Of a stretch of 64,000 nt of DNA, positions 12,233 to 24,500 are shown in pieces (positions within the stretch are counted from its first letter, which is position 1; every line of letters begins with the position of its first letter). The notes beneath the pieces were generated by a model, which worked only from the letters and a program-made list of their open reading frames with translations, searched no databases and was not told where the DNA came from. This DNA is from Carex sylvatica (lineage: Eukaryota > Streptophyta > Magnoliopsida > Poales > Cyperaceae), in assembly GCA_964058845.1 (NCBI GenBank), contig CAXKVR010000418.1, forward strand, positions 124,001 to 188,000. The letters run 5' to 3'. A program made the translations under genes and the position numbers.

Positions 12233-12608
12233 GCTACGCGCAACATAGAGAGTTTCCGTACAACGGTTTAATATTTGAGTTTTCAAAATTCTAACAGTCG
12301 ATCCGAACCGTTCAACATGATATCCATATGAATATGTACTTGCAAACCAAATTTTACATTTTTTAGAATTTATTTACTATTTTTTTAGATAGATAGAAAA
12401 TCACCTGATCTGAATGGTACAGAATTTTCAGATCAAGTGATTTTCTACCTATCTAAAAATATAGTTAAAAAATTCTAAAAAATATAAAATTTTATTTACA
12501 AGTACATATTCATATGGAGATCATGTTGAACGGTTTGAATTGACTGTTAAAATTTTAAAAATTCAAATATTGAGCCGTTGTACAGAAACTCTCTATGCTA
12601 CACGTAGC
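12233..12608. mobile_element. Foldback MITE, hairpin family A, copy 2
   Basis: Long arms pair: 'gctacgcgcaacatagagag' on the left and 'ctctctatgctacacgtagc' on the right. Inside them are the family A core words 'cgatccgaaccgttcaacat' and its reverse complement, and the paired centre 'aaatcacctgatctga' / 'tcagatcaagtgattt'. The ends differ from copy 1 (2841), so the core is carried between different terminal sequences. It is non-autonomous. Confidence 0.72.
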
Positions 12609-12921
12609 ATATTAGCATTCTGCATCATTTTATATATTCTATTTAGTTTCTAAAAAAATATCTGAATCAGTTCAAAATTGAATTGAGAAATGAATGTCAC
12701 CACTGGAATTGCGTGAAGTGTGGCTGCTTCAGTTCACTAAAGAGAAGAGAGAACAGATCAACTGACGAAGAAGTTGTGAATTGTACAAGGATTATTGGAT
12801 TAGACAGGGAAACTGTGGGAGGTGCATGCAAGCAGTGATAGCAGTAGTTGTGAGAAATAGATGGAATTGATTGTGCCAGGTTGGTTTCAGGTTCCATCCG
12901 TCACATCACCTGCTTTTTGTT

Positions 12922-12941
12922 GCTCTCTCTCTCTCTCTCTT
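12922..12941. repeat. CT microsatellite
   Basis: About ten uninterrupted CT units lie in otherwise unremarkable intergenic DNA between 12609 and 13027. No gene is seen in that interval. Confidence 0.8.
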
Positions 12942-13027
12942 TTATTATCTATTTTATCAACGGCTCCTGAGTGAGTGAGTGGGGAAAATGATTGCGGGCT
13001 TCAGCCCAAAAAATTACAATATATAGG

Positions 13028-13290
13028 GATTTTTTTTTATAAATCATAATTAGAATTTTTTTTTTTTATAAAAATTATGAGAACTGAAATATTATTTCGG
13101 TCTTTTTTTACAATTAAATTATCATTTCGGTCCAAGTCATTTTTACAAATTTTGAAAAAGAAATACGTTAAAAAATTGCAAAAATACATGGGACGGAATT
13201 ACATTTTGGTTCTTATGGTTTTTGTAAAAAAAAATTAATCATGCTGATTTCATAATTTTTTTTTTCTAATTATGGTTTATAAAAAAGATT
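13028..13290. mobile_element. Inverted-repeat MITE, family B, copy 1
   Basis: The element is bounded by 'ttttataaatcataattaga' and its inverted partner 'tctaattatggtttataaaa'. Inside are repeated 'tatttcggtc' and 'catttcggtcc' motifs. The same ends and motifs occur at 43731-44094 and 48964-49468. No open frame is present. Confidence 0.7.
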
Positions 13291-13370
13291 CAATATATAG
13301 AGCAATATAAAAATGAAATCTGGAAGTTAAAAAAATTAACCAGTTGGATGGGAGCCTAGATTGATGGGAG

Positions 13371-13543
13371 CAGTGTTGTAAATAACGGTATGTGGTTATC
13401 GAACGGACATGGTATTGCTAAGCGATTAATTGAAAATAATCGATTATAATTGCAAATAATTGGTTGATTAATTGAAATTTTTTGTGACAGTTTGATTATC
13501 GCCAACAATTAATCGACCTAAACGGACATTTTTTACAACACTG
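13371..13543. mobile_element. hAT-type MITE, copy 1
   Basis: The terminal inverted repeats are 'cagtgttgtaaa' and 'tttacaacactg', with an interior rich in 'aatcgatta'. The same ends bound 36359-36543, which has a perfect 8-bp target duplication. Here the flanks ('gatgggag' and 'atgagaga') match only imperfectly, as expected for an older copy. Assignment to hAT follows from the CAGTG end and the 8-bp duplication of the sister copy. Confidence 0.75.
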
Positions 13544-14349
13544 ATGAGAGAATGATCGGTAAAAAAAAACTAATAGCTCTTTACTGGTACAATATTGGCT
13601 AAATTAAAAAGTTTGTAATTAGTTCATTTGATTCCGGCTTAATCTACTATTAGCGAGTTCAAACTTTATTTAGCTTAATTCTGACTGACATGAGTGTTCG
13701 TTTTTCAGCTCGTTGTAAAAACAAAATAAAATTATTTGCCAGTACTTTCACTATTGATTATTATGAGATGATAAAACTCGTTGCAAGAAGAAGATTCAAT
13801 TATTTTTAAATTAATAATCTATGTGCAACTCACAGTGCGAAGAAACAACTTGGCTCGGCTCGTTCTAACACGAACCATGCAAGTTCAAGCTTTGCATAGC
13901 TTAACTCAGCTCGTTGACAAGCTATTGTCTCAATTGATGTCGTATTTTTATATCCTTGTATGTGTTTAAAGCAAGATTTTAAATAACTAGCTATAGTTAT
14001 CAGAAAAAGCTAAATTTTTGAACTATAAAAGTCAAACGTAAATAAAGATCAATTATATAAATTTTTTATACTCTAAATAGAAATCAATTTTACAGTATTT
14101 GTAACATTTTGATCTAAACTATATATAAAATCACATATACATACATAAAATTTAAAATAAATAAAATTAATTGATCCTCATTTGGTGTTAATACATCTGC
14201 CCCTGATAGCTACGCAATAATTGCACTATAATTTTTTCGAACCAAGCACTGTTATTCGTTTTCTATGCTATAGCAGTTTTTTGAACTTTCTGCAACAGCA
14301 CAATAAACGCTATTTATAACTTTAATTTAGGTCGGAATCAGCAACACAT
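13544..14349. other. Intergenic DNA, no feature seen
   Basis: No gene, RNA gene or well-bounded repeat is visible in this stretch. A degenerate 'agctcgtt' repeat occurs near 13630-13930, which may be the remains of an element like the one near 4820-5170. Confidence 0.4.
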
Positions 14350-14352
14350 TTA

Positions 14353-14500
14353 GGGTGTGTTCGACGTTTCCACTGAAAATAAAAATAGAAATAGGAACTA
14401 AAAATTTTAAACTGAAAAATTACTGTTTATGTGAAAAAAAAAAAATTCAGTCTGAGTAAATTTTTTTTTTTCAGATAAATAGTATCACGCCAAACAGACC
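14353..14500. mobile_element. Tourist-like (PIF/Harbinger) MITE
   Basis: The ends are 'gggtgtgttcgacg' and 'cgccaaacagacc', imperfect inverted repeats of the GGGTGTGTTTGG type. TTA flanks the element on both sides (14350-14352 and 14501-14503), the classical PIF/Harbinger target duplication. It is 148 bp long and non-coding. Confidence 0.75.
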
Positions 14501-14786
14501 TTAAGCAAGATTAAGAGTATATAACAGTAACACGTGTAACTTGTTAATGTTATATTCTGAAGAAATGAAAAATTTGGTACAGCAGTATTGAAGAGCGAGT
14601 GAGCGTCTGAGTGACAGTGACAGTGACAGAAAGCAAATTACAGCTCATTCGTTCAGCCAAACTATAAATGCAAACACGAATTGTTACTTCGTTTCGATCT
14701 GACAATTATGTATTTTATTTCTCTTACTTTTTGTATCATATCTCTCAACTTTTTTTTCATTTGAAAAATATGTTTTTAATGTGTCT

Positions 14787-14795
14787 AAGACAGAA
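14787..14795 (+). repeat. Left 9-bp target site duplication of foldback element 1
   Basis: AAGACAGAA here is repeated exactly at 16532-16540, immediately outside the element's inverted CCGACATTTT ends. A 9-bp duplication is the hallmark of Mutator-like transposition. Confidence 0.85.
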
Positions 14796-14899
14796 CCGAC
14801 ATTTTTATTTTTACCCAAAAAAAAATTTATTTTATTAAAAATAACCAAGATTTAAAAACAATTTTAAAAATACCCAACCCGTGGAAATTTTCCACGGGC

Positions 14900-14931
<32 letters not shown>

Positions 14932-14936
<5 letters not shown>

Positions 14937-16018
14937 AACAGAAATTTATATTTACTTTTTATTTTTTTATGAAAATATTAGAAATGTTGGATATTTTTTT
15001 TTGAAAATAGATGAAATACAATACAATTTGATTTATTAGAAAGATTGTAACAAATAATCCGATCAATATTTTTCAGGCCGGATTTTTCGCGGCTGTAAGA
15101 AAAATTAATATATTTCATTATGTGTTCTTGTAAAAAAATAAAAATGCATGAATTCTGAGTTATTGATCCCGGTTCAAAAGTCACTTCTAGGTAATATAGA
15201 AATTATTGTGATCCTTCTAGTACATTTAATTTATAAAAAGTTGTATCTATTTTGAGAATTTTTTTTGAATAATAATCATTAAATAACTTAAAGTTTTTTT
15301 TTTTTTTTTTTTTTACAAAAACAGAAATTTATATTTACTTTTTATTTTTTTATGAAAATATTAGAAATGTTGGATATATTTTTTTGAAAATAGATGAAAT
15401 ACAATACAATTTGATTTATTAGAAAGATTGTAACAAATAATCCGATCAATATTTTTCAGGCCGGATTTTTCGCGGCTGTAAGAAAAATTAATATATTTCA
15501 TTATGTGTTCTTGTAAAAAAATAAAAATGCATGAATTCTGAGTTATTGATCCCGGTTCAAAAGTCACTTCTAGGTAATATAGAAATTATTGTGATCCTTC
15601 TAGTACATTTAATTTATAAAAAGTTGTATCTATTTTGAGAATTTTTTTTGAATAATAATCATTAAATAACTTAAAGTTTTTTTTTTTTTTTTTTTTTACA
15701 AAAACAGAAATTTATATTTACTTTTTATTTTTTTATGAAAATATTAGAAATGTTGGATATTTTTTTTTGAAAATAGATGAAATACAATACAATTTGATTT
15801 ATTAGAAAGATTGTAACAAATAATCCGATCAATATTTTTCAGGCCGGATTTTTCGCAGCTGTAAGAAAAATTAATATATTTCATTATGTGTTCTTGTAAA
15901 AAAATAAAAATGCATGAATTCTGAGTTATTGATCCCGGTTCAAAAGTCACTTCTAGGTAATATAGAAATTATTGTGATCCTTCTAGTACATTTAATTTAT
16001 AAAAAGTTGTATCTATTT
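14932..16018. repeat. Three tandem 383-bp units, left arm of foldback element 1
   Basis: Units begin near 14932, 15315 and 15698, each with 'acaaaaacagaaatttat'. The spacing is 383 bp in both steps and the copies are nearly identical; copy 3 has 'cgcagctg' where the others have 'cgcggctg'. Units 1 and 2 end in long T runs. Unit 3 stops early at 'ttgtatctattt', where the hairpin turns. Confidence 0.9.
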
Positions 16019-16030
16019 AAAAAAAAAAAA

Positions 16031-16390
16031 AACTTTAAGTTATTTAATGATTATTATTCAAAAAAAATTCTCAAAATAGATACAACTTTTTATAAATTAA
16101 ATGTACTAGAAAGATCACAATAATTTCTATATTACCTAGAAGTGACTTTTGAACCGGGATCAATAACTCAGAATTCATGCATTTTTATTTTTTTACAAGA
16201 ACACATAATGAAATATATTAATTTTTCTTACAGCCGCGAAAAATCCGGCCTGAAAAATATTGATCGGATTATTTGTTACAATCTTTCTAATAAATCAAAT
16301 TGTATTGTATTTCATCTATTTTCAAAAAAATATATCCAACATTTCTAATATTTTCATAAAAAAAATAAAAAGTAAATATAAATTTCTGTT

Positions 16391-16400
<10 letters not shown>
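16031..16400. repeat. Inverted unit, right arm of foldback element 1
   Basis: This is the reverse complement of the 383-bp unit, with very few differences from the left-arm copies (for example 'gatctttctag' for 'gatccttctag'). A transcript crossing the centre could form a stem of several hundred base pairs. Confidence 0.9.
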
Positions 16401-16422
<22 letters not shown>

Positions 16423-16540
16423 TTCTGGCCCGTGGAAAAATTCCACGGGTTGGGTATTTTTAAAATTATTTTTAAATCTTAGTTATTTTTAATAAAATAA
16501 TTTTTTTTTTGGGTAAAAATAAAAATGTCGGAAGACAGAA

Positions 16541-18432
16541 TATGACAGTTGGAATAATATGTGTCATATTCTGAATGCAATACTGTGCAAAACTTTTGCA
16601 TGTGTTTACAATTTTTTTTTAACTGTGCCTAATATATTCTGAAAGCAAAAAAAAAATCAAAAAATGTTTTATTTTAAAAATTAACGTTACTTTCAAGTTT
16701 CAATGAATGTCATTTTTCTGAAATAAATTCAATAAACAGCTCTATTTATTAATAAAACATGTAGTTCCTGTCAAGGTATAGTTTTATCTTTGTTAGAGAA
16801 AAAAAAAAGCTGATCCACTATAGACTGTTGCCCCATTATTACTTGAAAAAGGAAATTTATACATGTAAATGAAATCAAGATACCTGTTCAACAAAATAAT
16901 TCTCGACCTTTAAGTATTTCTCACCGGGGTTTATTATTATTATTTTTATTTTTATTTATTTCCAGATATCCATGCCAAAGTATATTGATTTTGAAGAACA
17001 AAACTATAGAAGCTATACGCGTACCATGGATTTTCAGAATTTATTCCACCTAAGGTAACACAAATTTTGAGTATAGATCCTGGACTGTCCGATCCATAGG
17101 TACAAGATTCGCGAATTATTTGCGAATTAAATTAGAATAATTCATTTTTTTGTTGATGTCGAACTGAACGCTGAATTATTCGGTTGACCGAACTTTGTTT
17201 GAATTAAACCTGAATAATTCGTGAATTTTTTCTAAATTTTTCACAGAACATGTTTTTTGTTTTTGCTTTCTTGTAGGACTGAGATTTCTGATCCGGATAA
17301 TTCCGAATCATTCTCGAACTATATCCGAATTATTCTCAAATCACGAATCACGAATCACAAATCACAAATTTTTAACCTCGCCAAATCGAACCCGAATAAT
17401 TCATTTGTCACTATAGTCCGATCTACTTTGGCATGAATTAATGGAGCTCCAACATTCCAACTCAGACCGAACTGATCGGATCTTACGGTGCGGATCCAAT
17501 CTCAAAATTTGAATTACCTCAGAGGATCCTGACTTGGATCTCCCGGGCTCTAAAAAGGGGCATTTTTATTGAAAAATGTGAATGGGCCTGTTATGCAGAC
17601 TACTACGGGCTTGAAATAAAAAAAATTAGCACAACAAATTAACGAATCAAAATATGTTGTTATTCTAAAAAAACAACATTAATCTGTTATTGTGATCCGA
17701 GTCATTCAGAATTTTTTTATGTGCAAATTTCAATGAAGAAATCTTTTTCTGCAGGAATTTTAACGAAAATCACGGTTGAAATCGGAATAACAGTTTCGTG
17801 TTTTTCCTTTAGAATAACAGCAGTTTTCACAATAGTTATTTGATTTGTTTGCTTGTGACTGTCTGATCAAAATCAATCAATCATATCAAAATAAGAATAT
17901 ACCACCTTAGAAAATCATGGTATAATTTGATTTGTTTGATTTTGATCGGACGCTCATGAAATATATATATGGCATTAAATGGAGTCTTTATTCTGGATCT
18001 ATCTTTAAATATTTCTTTGGTGCAGTGCGTAGTGGCACAAAAATAGTTGATCCATAAAAAGTTAAAAACTGAAAAAATAACTTGTCAAACTTATTGGCAA
18101 TGTAAATCATATTTCAAGCTTATAATTACAAAATGAGACTGTTTAATATGTATACTTTTTTACATTAAAAAATACCAAATTTGGATTTTAGTTTGATAGG
18201 CATTAATTGGTGTTCATTAAGAATTTGTACAGATTTAATACTGGAGATGATTTCTAAATATTAAATTTTAAGCTCGTAGTCCTGTCATAACATTTTTCGT
18301 ATACAAAACAAAGCCCCAATTACAAGCACCAGCTAGGAGAAATACCAACACCGGTTATCCATGATTAAAGCAGTTTTGTAAATGTTCTAAGACGGGAACA
18401 CATTTTATCAGAGGCATTTCAACAAACACCTA
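16541..18432. other. Intergenic DNA with a decayed hairpin repeat
   Basis: No gene is supported. Between about 17085 and 17413, 'gaattattcg', 'gcgaatta' and 'ccgaataatt' motifs recur in both orientations, and 'gactgtccgatc' near the left end answers 'actatagtccgatc' near the right end, so a degraded inverted-repeat element is likely. 17870-17950 also contains a short palindromic 'ttgatttgtttg' / 'caaaatcaatcaa' pair. Confidence 0.4.
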
Positions 18433-20349
18433 AGCTGCAACATCCATCGGTAATCTGCTTCATCATAAAGGAGCCGAACATGATGTATTAGCAGAGTCTC
18501 CACTTCCCAGTGATGGACCAAGCACCTAGAATCCGATCCGTATCCATAAGTATCCATCTAATATTCTATCCGTATCCGTATCCAAAAATTAAAAGCGGAT
18601 ACGAATATGGTTTTACCTATCCGATCCGTTTGCACCTACTTAAAGGTGCTTTGTATATGCAACGTGGCTTTTGTTATTCTTTTTTACTTTATATTTACTT
18701 TTATCAGATAAAATATCTGGAAGATTTCTATGCTGCAAATAAACTACAAGCCTTTAAGACGTTTTTAAGGAATGTTTGTAGGCTAACATATATTTTTTCA
18801 TGCAACACAAACTTATATTTGGACAGCTTTTCATGTGATCCAATCTGTTCTGAGATCTTTTCTTCAACGAGAGCATTGACCGGTTGTAGTTGTCTAAAAT
18901 TTCAGCTACACCAGTGGTGCGTGTGTAGTTAGAATTGGCTCCAACCTTAACTCCTTAAGTTGTCACTTGGTTATAGATTTTAGTTACTTCCATGTTCTGA
19001 AACAAATGAAATTGGTGGATTATCATGGTACCAGTACGAGAAACATCTGGTTAGGCACCTGATGACTTGTTTTCTCAATTGCAAATTTGATCTTATGTAA
19101 CAGTGAGATTTGAAACCTGTTTTTATTTTTTCTTTGAATTCAGGTATTTTCTGATTTGGCATCTGGCGTAGAGAGTTCTCTAAAGCGTTTAACAGAAATC
19201 TACCATATCAGTTCGTCTCAGAAACTCTATGCTGTTGCCACATGGATTGAGTCCCGTCATGGTACTACTCGTGGCCGGTTGTAGTTGAACCTGCAGGAAC
19301 CCTTATAATTCATATAATCATATTTAGGCTCTTTGGTTATTTTAGATGCAATTTTGCCTTAAACTAACTGTCGGTACTTAGTAACTCAACTAGAATCTGG
19401 TACAGCAGCAAAAGTCGGATACCAGGTACATGTATTTATTTTGCTAGCAATCCGTAAAATTTATGGTTTGTTCTTTCTTCAGGTCACGATGAGAATCGGA
19501 CTGTACCTCTTTCAGATGCGGATTTAGAGTATTTGTTGCACCTGTTCAATTCAAAATGTCAACAGTAGACACAGTGTAAACAAGCATAACATGTTTAAGG
19601 AAAATCGCCCTCCACTTCGAAAAGTCTAGGAAATTAAATGCTGTATACCAACACAAAATCAGTCCTTGTGAAATGGATGAAGAGCAGGGTGGTGGAATGG
19701 GTGACATTTTACTAGAATTAGTAGATGCCCAAGAACAATTGACTATTATTTCTCTCTCCTTCCCCTTTTTGATTTTTTCAAATGTTCTTAAGAAATGCTT
19801 AGGTACAAATCTTTTTACTTTAGTATAGTTCTTTTTTTGACAATCCTTTTTTTTGACAATTCTTTTTTTTTTTTTTTCACCTCGAGCGGGAACAACATCT
19901 TCTTCTTGAATACCCGATTCAAGGACAGAATTTCCTCCTGCTATCATAGAATATTCATCTCGAGTTAGTTATAAATAAACTATCTGTCCTTTTTTCTCAG
20001 ATATATTTTAAAATGGACTTTTTTCTCAGAAGGGCATTTCATGCTTTCTAAACAGATTTGTTAATTTTAATTTACAGGGAGAACTTAGCCTCTTTTCCCC
20101 TCACTAGTCAGATCTTTGGCTCATGGTTCCTGATCATCACTAGTCAAACTTTTAATTCCAGACAATTAAGTTAATTGGATTCTAATAAGTAAAATTCAAC
20201 ACAGATTGCAATATGTTGCTCTTGCCCGAACTTGAGACCGCACTTGTTATGCTGCTCTGCTACATACTGCTACTGTCCTGTTTTATGATGATAAATAATG
20301 ACATAGTGGATGCTCTGAGATTTTGTAAGGTGAATGATCAGGGTATCTA
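18433..20349 (+). pseudogene. Exon-like remnants of an unidentified gene, upstream of the Copia insertion
   Basis: Several short frames on the plus strand look like exons. One is at about 18433-18524 (reads GNLLHHKGAEHDVLAESPLP). Another is at 18709-18770 after TATCAG (reads KYLEDFYAANKLQAFKTFLR). A third, 19144-19260, follows a TTCAG acceptor (reads SSLKRLTEIYHISSSQ, then KLYAVATWIESRHG). Its 'catg|gtacta' donor joins in phase to an acceptor at 19482, where the next piece reads GHDENRTVPLSDADLEYLLH. A last piece lies at about 20185-20349 (reads NDIVDALRFCKVNDQGI). I do not recognise the family. Frameshifts and stops between the pieces and the retrotransposon insertion indicate a dead gene. 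Confidence 0.45.
18530..18645. repeat. Fragment of 'gtatccgtatcc' repeat family E
   Basis: 'ccgatccgtatcc', 'ccgtatccgtatcc' and 'cggatacgaatatgg' with a terminal 'tccgtttgcacct' match the E-type elements at 38040 and 45174. It lies between two of the exon-like remnants, so it probably sits in an intron of the dead gene. Confidence 0.45.
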
Positions 20350-21145
20350 TGTAAGTAGATTTTATATTGCTCAACTACTTACACATAATCATTATCATTA
20401 GTACAACTAATCATCTTTAAAGTTTCGATAGCGGAATTAAAATCATCAAAAGCAAATCAAAGATCTTAGAAATCAAAGTCTCCACATTTAAATCAATCCA
20501 ATATATTACATACCTTTCTCCATAGTAATCTGTAGAACAATACTTGAAACGTTCTTCGCAAACCGTCAGAAGAACCGTAAAGCGATTTCTCTCCTCTTTC
20601 TCTTTCTAAGCAATGACAACTTGTTCTTTATAAAATATCGATAAAGAGAGGATCAACCTTACTATTAGAATCTCATACCAATTGCCTGTCATTAAAGCAA
20701 TATTTATAGGGAAGATATACATAATGAACAACGCAGCATAAGTGATAATGCAACCTTTAATCAGATACGCCATTTAAACAATATGTCCACGTGCAGTGAA
20801 CCTTGCACCCTTTAAATTAATATATTGTGTGGATATAATAGCGCATCTGTTATAATACATTATATTAACGCATAGGTTAATATGGCAACTTTAAATAAGC
20901 ATTTGGATTAATATGCGCCCATTAAAGTCAGTATTAGATGCAATGTATCTTGCGCAACATGCATCCTTTAATAGCCAAAGGATAATAGCACCTTTAGTCA
21001 GTTTGATATGCATCTGTTAACTTAATCAAGCCAAAGGATGGATATGCACCATATGCATGCACCTGTTAATTAAGTCATTTAATCAGTCCAATTAAATCAG
21101 CCCATTAGTCTAATATTTTATTTTGGGCCACATTATTTTCTTTCA
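20350..21145 (-). repeat. 3' LTR of the Copia element (left on this strand)
   Basis: It begins TGTAAGTAGA and ends TTTTCTTTCA on the plus strand, giving the TG...CA ends expected of an LTR. It aligns over its whole length with 26277-27070. It carries an extra 'ta' in 'taatatattgtg'. Confidence 0.97.
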
Positions 21146-21157
21146 TTCTCCCACTTG
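21146..21157 (-). other. Polypurine tract of the Copia element
   Basis: Read on the minus strand this is CAAGTGGGAGAA, directly abutting the TG of the 3' LTR. It is the position and composition expected for the primer of plus-strand DNA synthesis. Confidence 0.85.
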
Positions 21158-21520
21158 GTTCATTATAAAATTTTATGACATTCATAAGGTGCACAATAAT
21201 ATTGTATGTCTTTATATTTCATAAATTCTAAAATCATAATATTTATACTTAAGCAAAATTAATACGAGTCATGGCGGTTGCTAATAATATTTGTTACTAA
21301 TTTCCTTCCATGTACTACACTATTAATTCTAACTTAATATAAATCATAATGGTATACTTTAGGATCCACGTTAATTGTCTAATTTATATAAACAAATTCC
21401 TATTAATAGAAAACAATAATATATATATACTTAAATAAATATGAATTGTATTTGAAACAATCAATCAATAATAATATCATAAATAATCATTCATCTATAA
21501 TATATGTTTAATTACAACAA

Positions 21521-24500
21521 TTATTTATCACATATAACTATTCCCATTCTTTTGACATGTTCATAAAATATCTTGGGTGGTAATCCTTTCGTCAAAGGAT
21601 CAGCGATCATCATCTCTGTGCTTATATGCTGTATTGTTATTGTTTGTTTCTTTACTTCTTCTTTCACGGCAAAGTACTTAATCTCCATGTGTTTGGCACC
21701 TTTAGAGTATTTGTCATTTTTGCTGAAGAAGACTGCTGTAGAATTATCGCAATAAATTTTCAGCGGCTTGGCAATACTGTCAACAATTCCAAGTCCTGAA
21801 ATAAACTTCCGCAGCCATTATCCTTGTACCATGGCTTCAAAACATGCCACGAACTCGGCTTCCATAGTGGATGCAGCGATTACCGTCTGCTTCGCACTTT
21901 TCCATGAGATTGCTCTGCCAGCTAGAAGATACACATATCCGCAAGTGAATTTTCGTGTATCACAACACCCGGCATAGTCTGAATCTGAATAACCGACTGT
22001 CTCTAAGTAGTTTGATCTTCTATACGTCAACATGTGATCTTTAGTACCTTGAAGATATCGTAAAACTTTCTTTGCTGCCTTCCAATGTTCTATCCCAGGA
22101 TTGCTTTGATAACGTCCAAGCATTCCTACAGCAAAACTGATATCTGGTCTTGTACAAGTCTGTGCATACATTAAACTACCCACAATGGAAGCATAAGGAA
22201 TATTATTCATTTCTTCCTTTTCCAATTCATTTTTAGGACATTGATACAAACTAAATTTATCCCCTTTCTGAATCGGTACCTTACCAGCTGAACATTTCTC
22301 CATCTTAAATCTCTCGAGAATCTTGTTAATATATGTTTTCTGAGACAAACCTAACAAACCTTGTGATCGATCACGAAATATTTCTATTCCTATCACATAG
22401 TTCGCCTCGCTCATATCTTTCATTTCGAAATTCTTCGAGAGAAAATTCTTGGTGTTTTTCATCATACCAAGATCGTTAGTCGCAAGTAAAATATCATCAA
22501 TATATAGAACTAGAAACATTATCTTACTCCCACTGACCTTCAAGTATATAAAACGATCAACAATGTTTTCCTTAAAACCAAAAGAAGTAATCACATCATT
22601 GAACTTGAGATACCATTGCCGTGATGCTTGTTTTAGCCCATATATCGACCTTTTCAATTTGCAAACCATATCCTTTCCCCCAATTGAAAAGCCCTCGGGC
22701 TGATCCATGTAGACTTCCTCTTCGAGTTCTCCGTTCAGAAAAGCAGTTTTAACGTCCATTTGGTGTAACTCAAGATCGTAATGAGCCACTAAAGCCATGA
22801 TGATACGTAAAGAATCTTTCTTAGAGACGGGCAAAAATGTCTCTTTATAATCAATGCCGTCTTTCTGAGTGAAACCTTTGGCAACCAGTCTAGCTTTATA
22901 TCATTCAATTTGGCCTTTTGAGTCACGTTTAATCTTAAAGATCCATTTACATCCAACTCGCTTGGAATCGTGAGGCAATTTGACGAGATCCCATACTTGA
23001 TTTTGTTCCATTGATTTTAACTCGTCTTTCATGGCATCAATCCACTTATCGAATTCTTCACATTCAACAGCTTTCTTGTATGAAACTGGATCATCAATTG
23101 CAGAATTAATTTCAGATTCTTGTAGATAAACCAAATAATCATCAGATATAGCTAATCTCCGTTCACGGGTAGACCTTCTTAATGTTATATCATTTGGTTC
23201 AACTACATCATCAACAACTATGTTATCAATCGGAATGTCCTCAGTAGCAGTTGGTTGTTCTGAAACAGTCGGAATAATTACTTTCGAAACAACAGTCGGA
23301 ACAACTATTTTCGAAATAACAGACAAAGGAATAGTAACTTGTTATGTAATTTCCTGAAGATTAGAATTACACTGATCAGAAATTCTTACACTGACTTCAG
23401 CATTCTCGATGAAACGTGCATTTCTGGATTCAACAATTCTCGTGCTATGATTCGGACAGTAAAATCTGAAACCTTTGGATTTATCTAGATATCCAATAAA
23501 GAATTCGCTAACAGTTCTGAAATCCAATTTCTTTTCATGTGGGTTATACAAACGTACCTCCGCAGGGCAACCCCATACATGTATATGACGCAAACTAGGT
23601 TTCCTTCCTGTCCACAGTTCGAAATGAGTCCTTTCTACTGCCTTACTTGGAACCCGGTTTAGTAAATACATGGCGGTCTTAAGTGCATACATCCACAAAG
23701 ATTTAGGCACAGTTGAGTGACTGAGCATACTCCGAACCATGTCCATAAGTGTTCTGTTACGACGTTCAGCAACACCATTTTGTTGTGGTGTGCCGGGCAT
23801 AGTGTATTACGCACATATACCACGCTTTTCTAAGAATTTAGCAAAGGGTCCAGGATTTTGTCCTGATTCGTCATATCTACCATAAAATTCCCCACCGCGA
23901 TCAGATCGAATGATTTTCACTTGTTTTTCTAACTGTCTTTCAACCTCATTTATAAACACCTCAAGTGCATCAATAGATTGTGATTTCTCATTTAGAAGAT
24001 AAACAAATCCATAACGTGAAAAATCATCGATGAAGGTGATAAAATACTTTTCTTTATTAAAGGAGAGAACATCAAAAGGTCCACAAATATCCGTGTGAAT
24101 TATTTCTAGAAGTTGAGAGCTACGAGTGGCACTTTTCTTAGTATGTTTCGTCTGTTTGCCTTTTATACAGTCGATACATACACCTAAGTCAGTAAAATCC
24201 AAGTTTGGAAGAACTTCAGACTTCACTAAACGTTGCATTCTTTCTTCGGATATATGACCCAATCTTTTGTGCCACAAGTACGCCGACTTTTCATCATTCA
24301 TATTTCTTTTCATTCCAATAGTATTGTTCACAGTAATCAGAGATTCGACATAAGAATTATCTAACTCTAATTTATATAATCCATCAATCAAATTGCCACA
24401 ATCAATCATGCAATTATTTTTATATAAACTAAAGCATTTAGATCCAAATTTAAATACATAGCCACAATCATCCAACTTAGATACAGATAATAAGTTGCGA

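Larger units (their letters stand above)
14796..16531. mobile_element. Foldback element 1 (Mutator-like, non-autonomous)
   Basis: The ends are perfect inverted copies starting 'ccgacatttttatttttacc'. Just inside each end is a small palindrome: 'cccgtgg' and 'ccacggg' around 'aaatttt' on the left, a similar one on the right. The left arm then holds three head-to-tail units of 383 bp, and the right arm one unit in opposite orientation, so the whole folds into a hairpin with its centre near 16019-16033. A perfect 9-bp target duplication (AAGACAGAA) flanks it. No transposase is encoded; movement would need an enzyme supplied elsewhere. The Mutator assignment rests on duplication length and long terminal inverted repeats. 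Confidence 0.85.

Noticed and set aside
14978..16348. A 68-codon frame repeated in all four units of foldback element 1 (three on minus, one on plus), apparently a conserved small protein.
   Set aside because: The first codon is GTG rather than ATG, the copies are near-identical only because the units are recent duplicates, and in foldback elements 2 and 3 the reading is not preserved. I treat it as chance.
19546..19947. A 133-codon minus-strand frame with a Lys-rich middle.
   Set aside because: It overlaps exon-like plus-strand sequence, the Lys run comes from a poly-T tract, and I recognise no family. It is more likely antisense noise in the broken gene.
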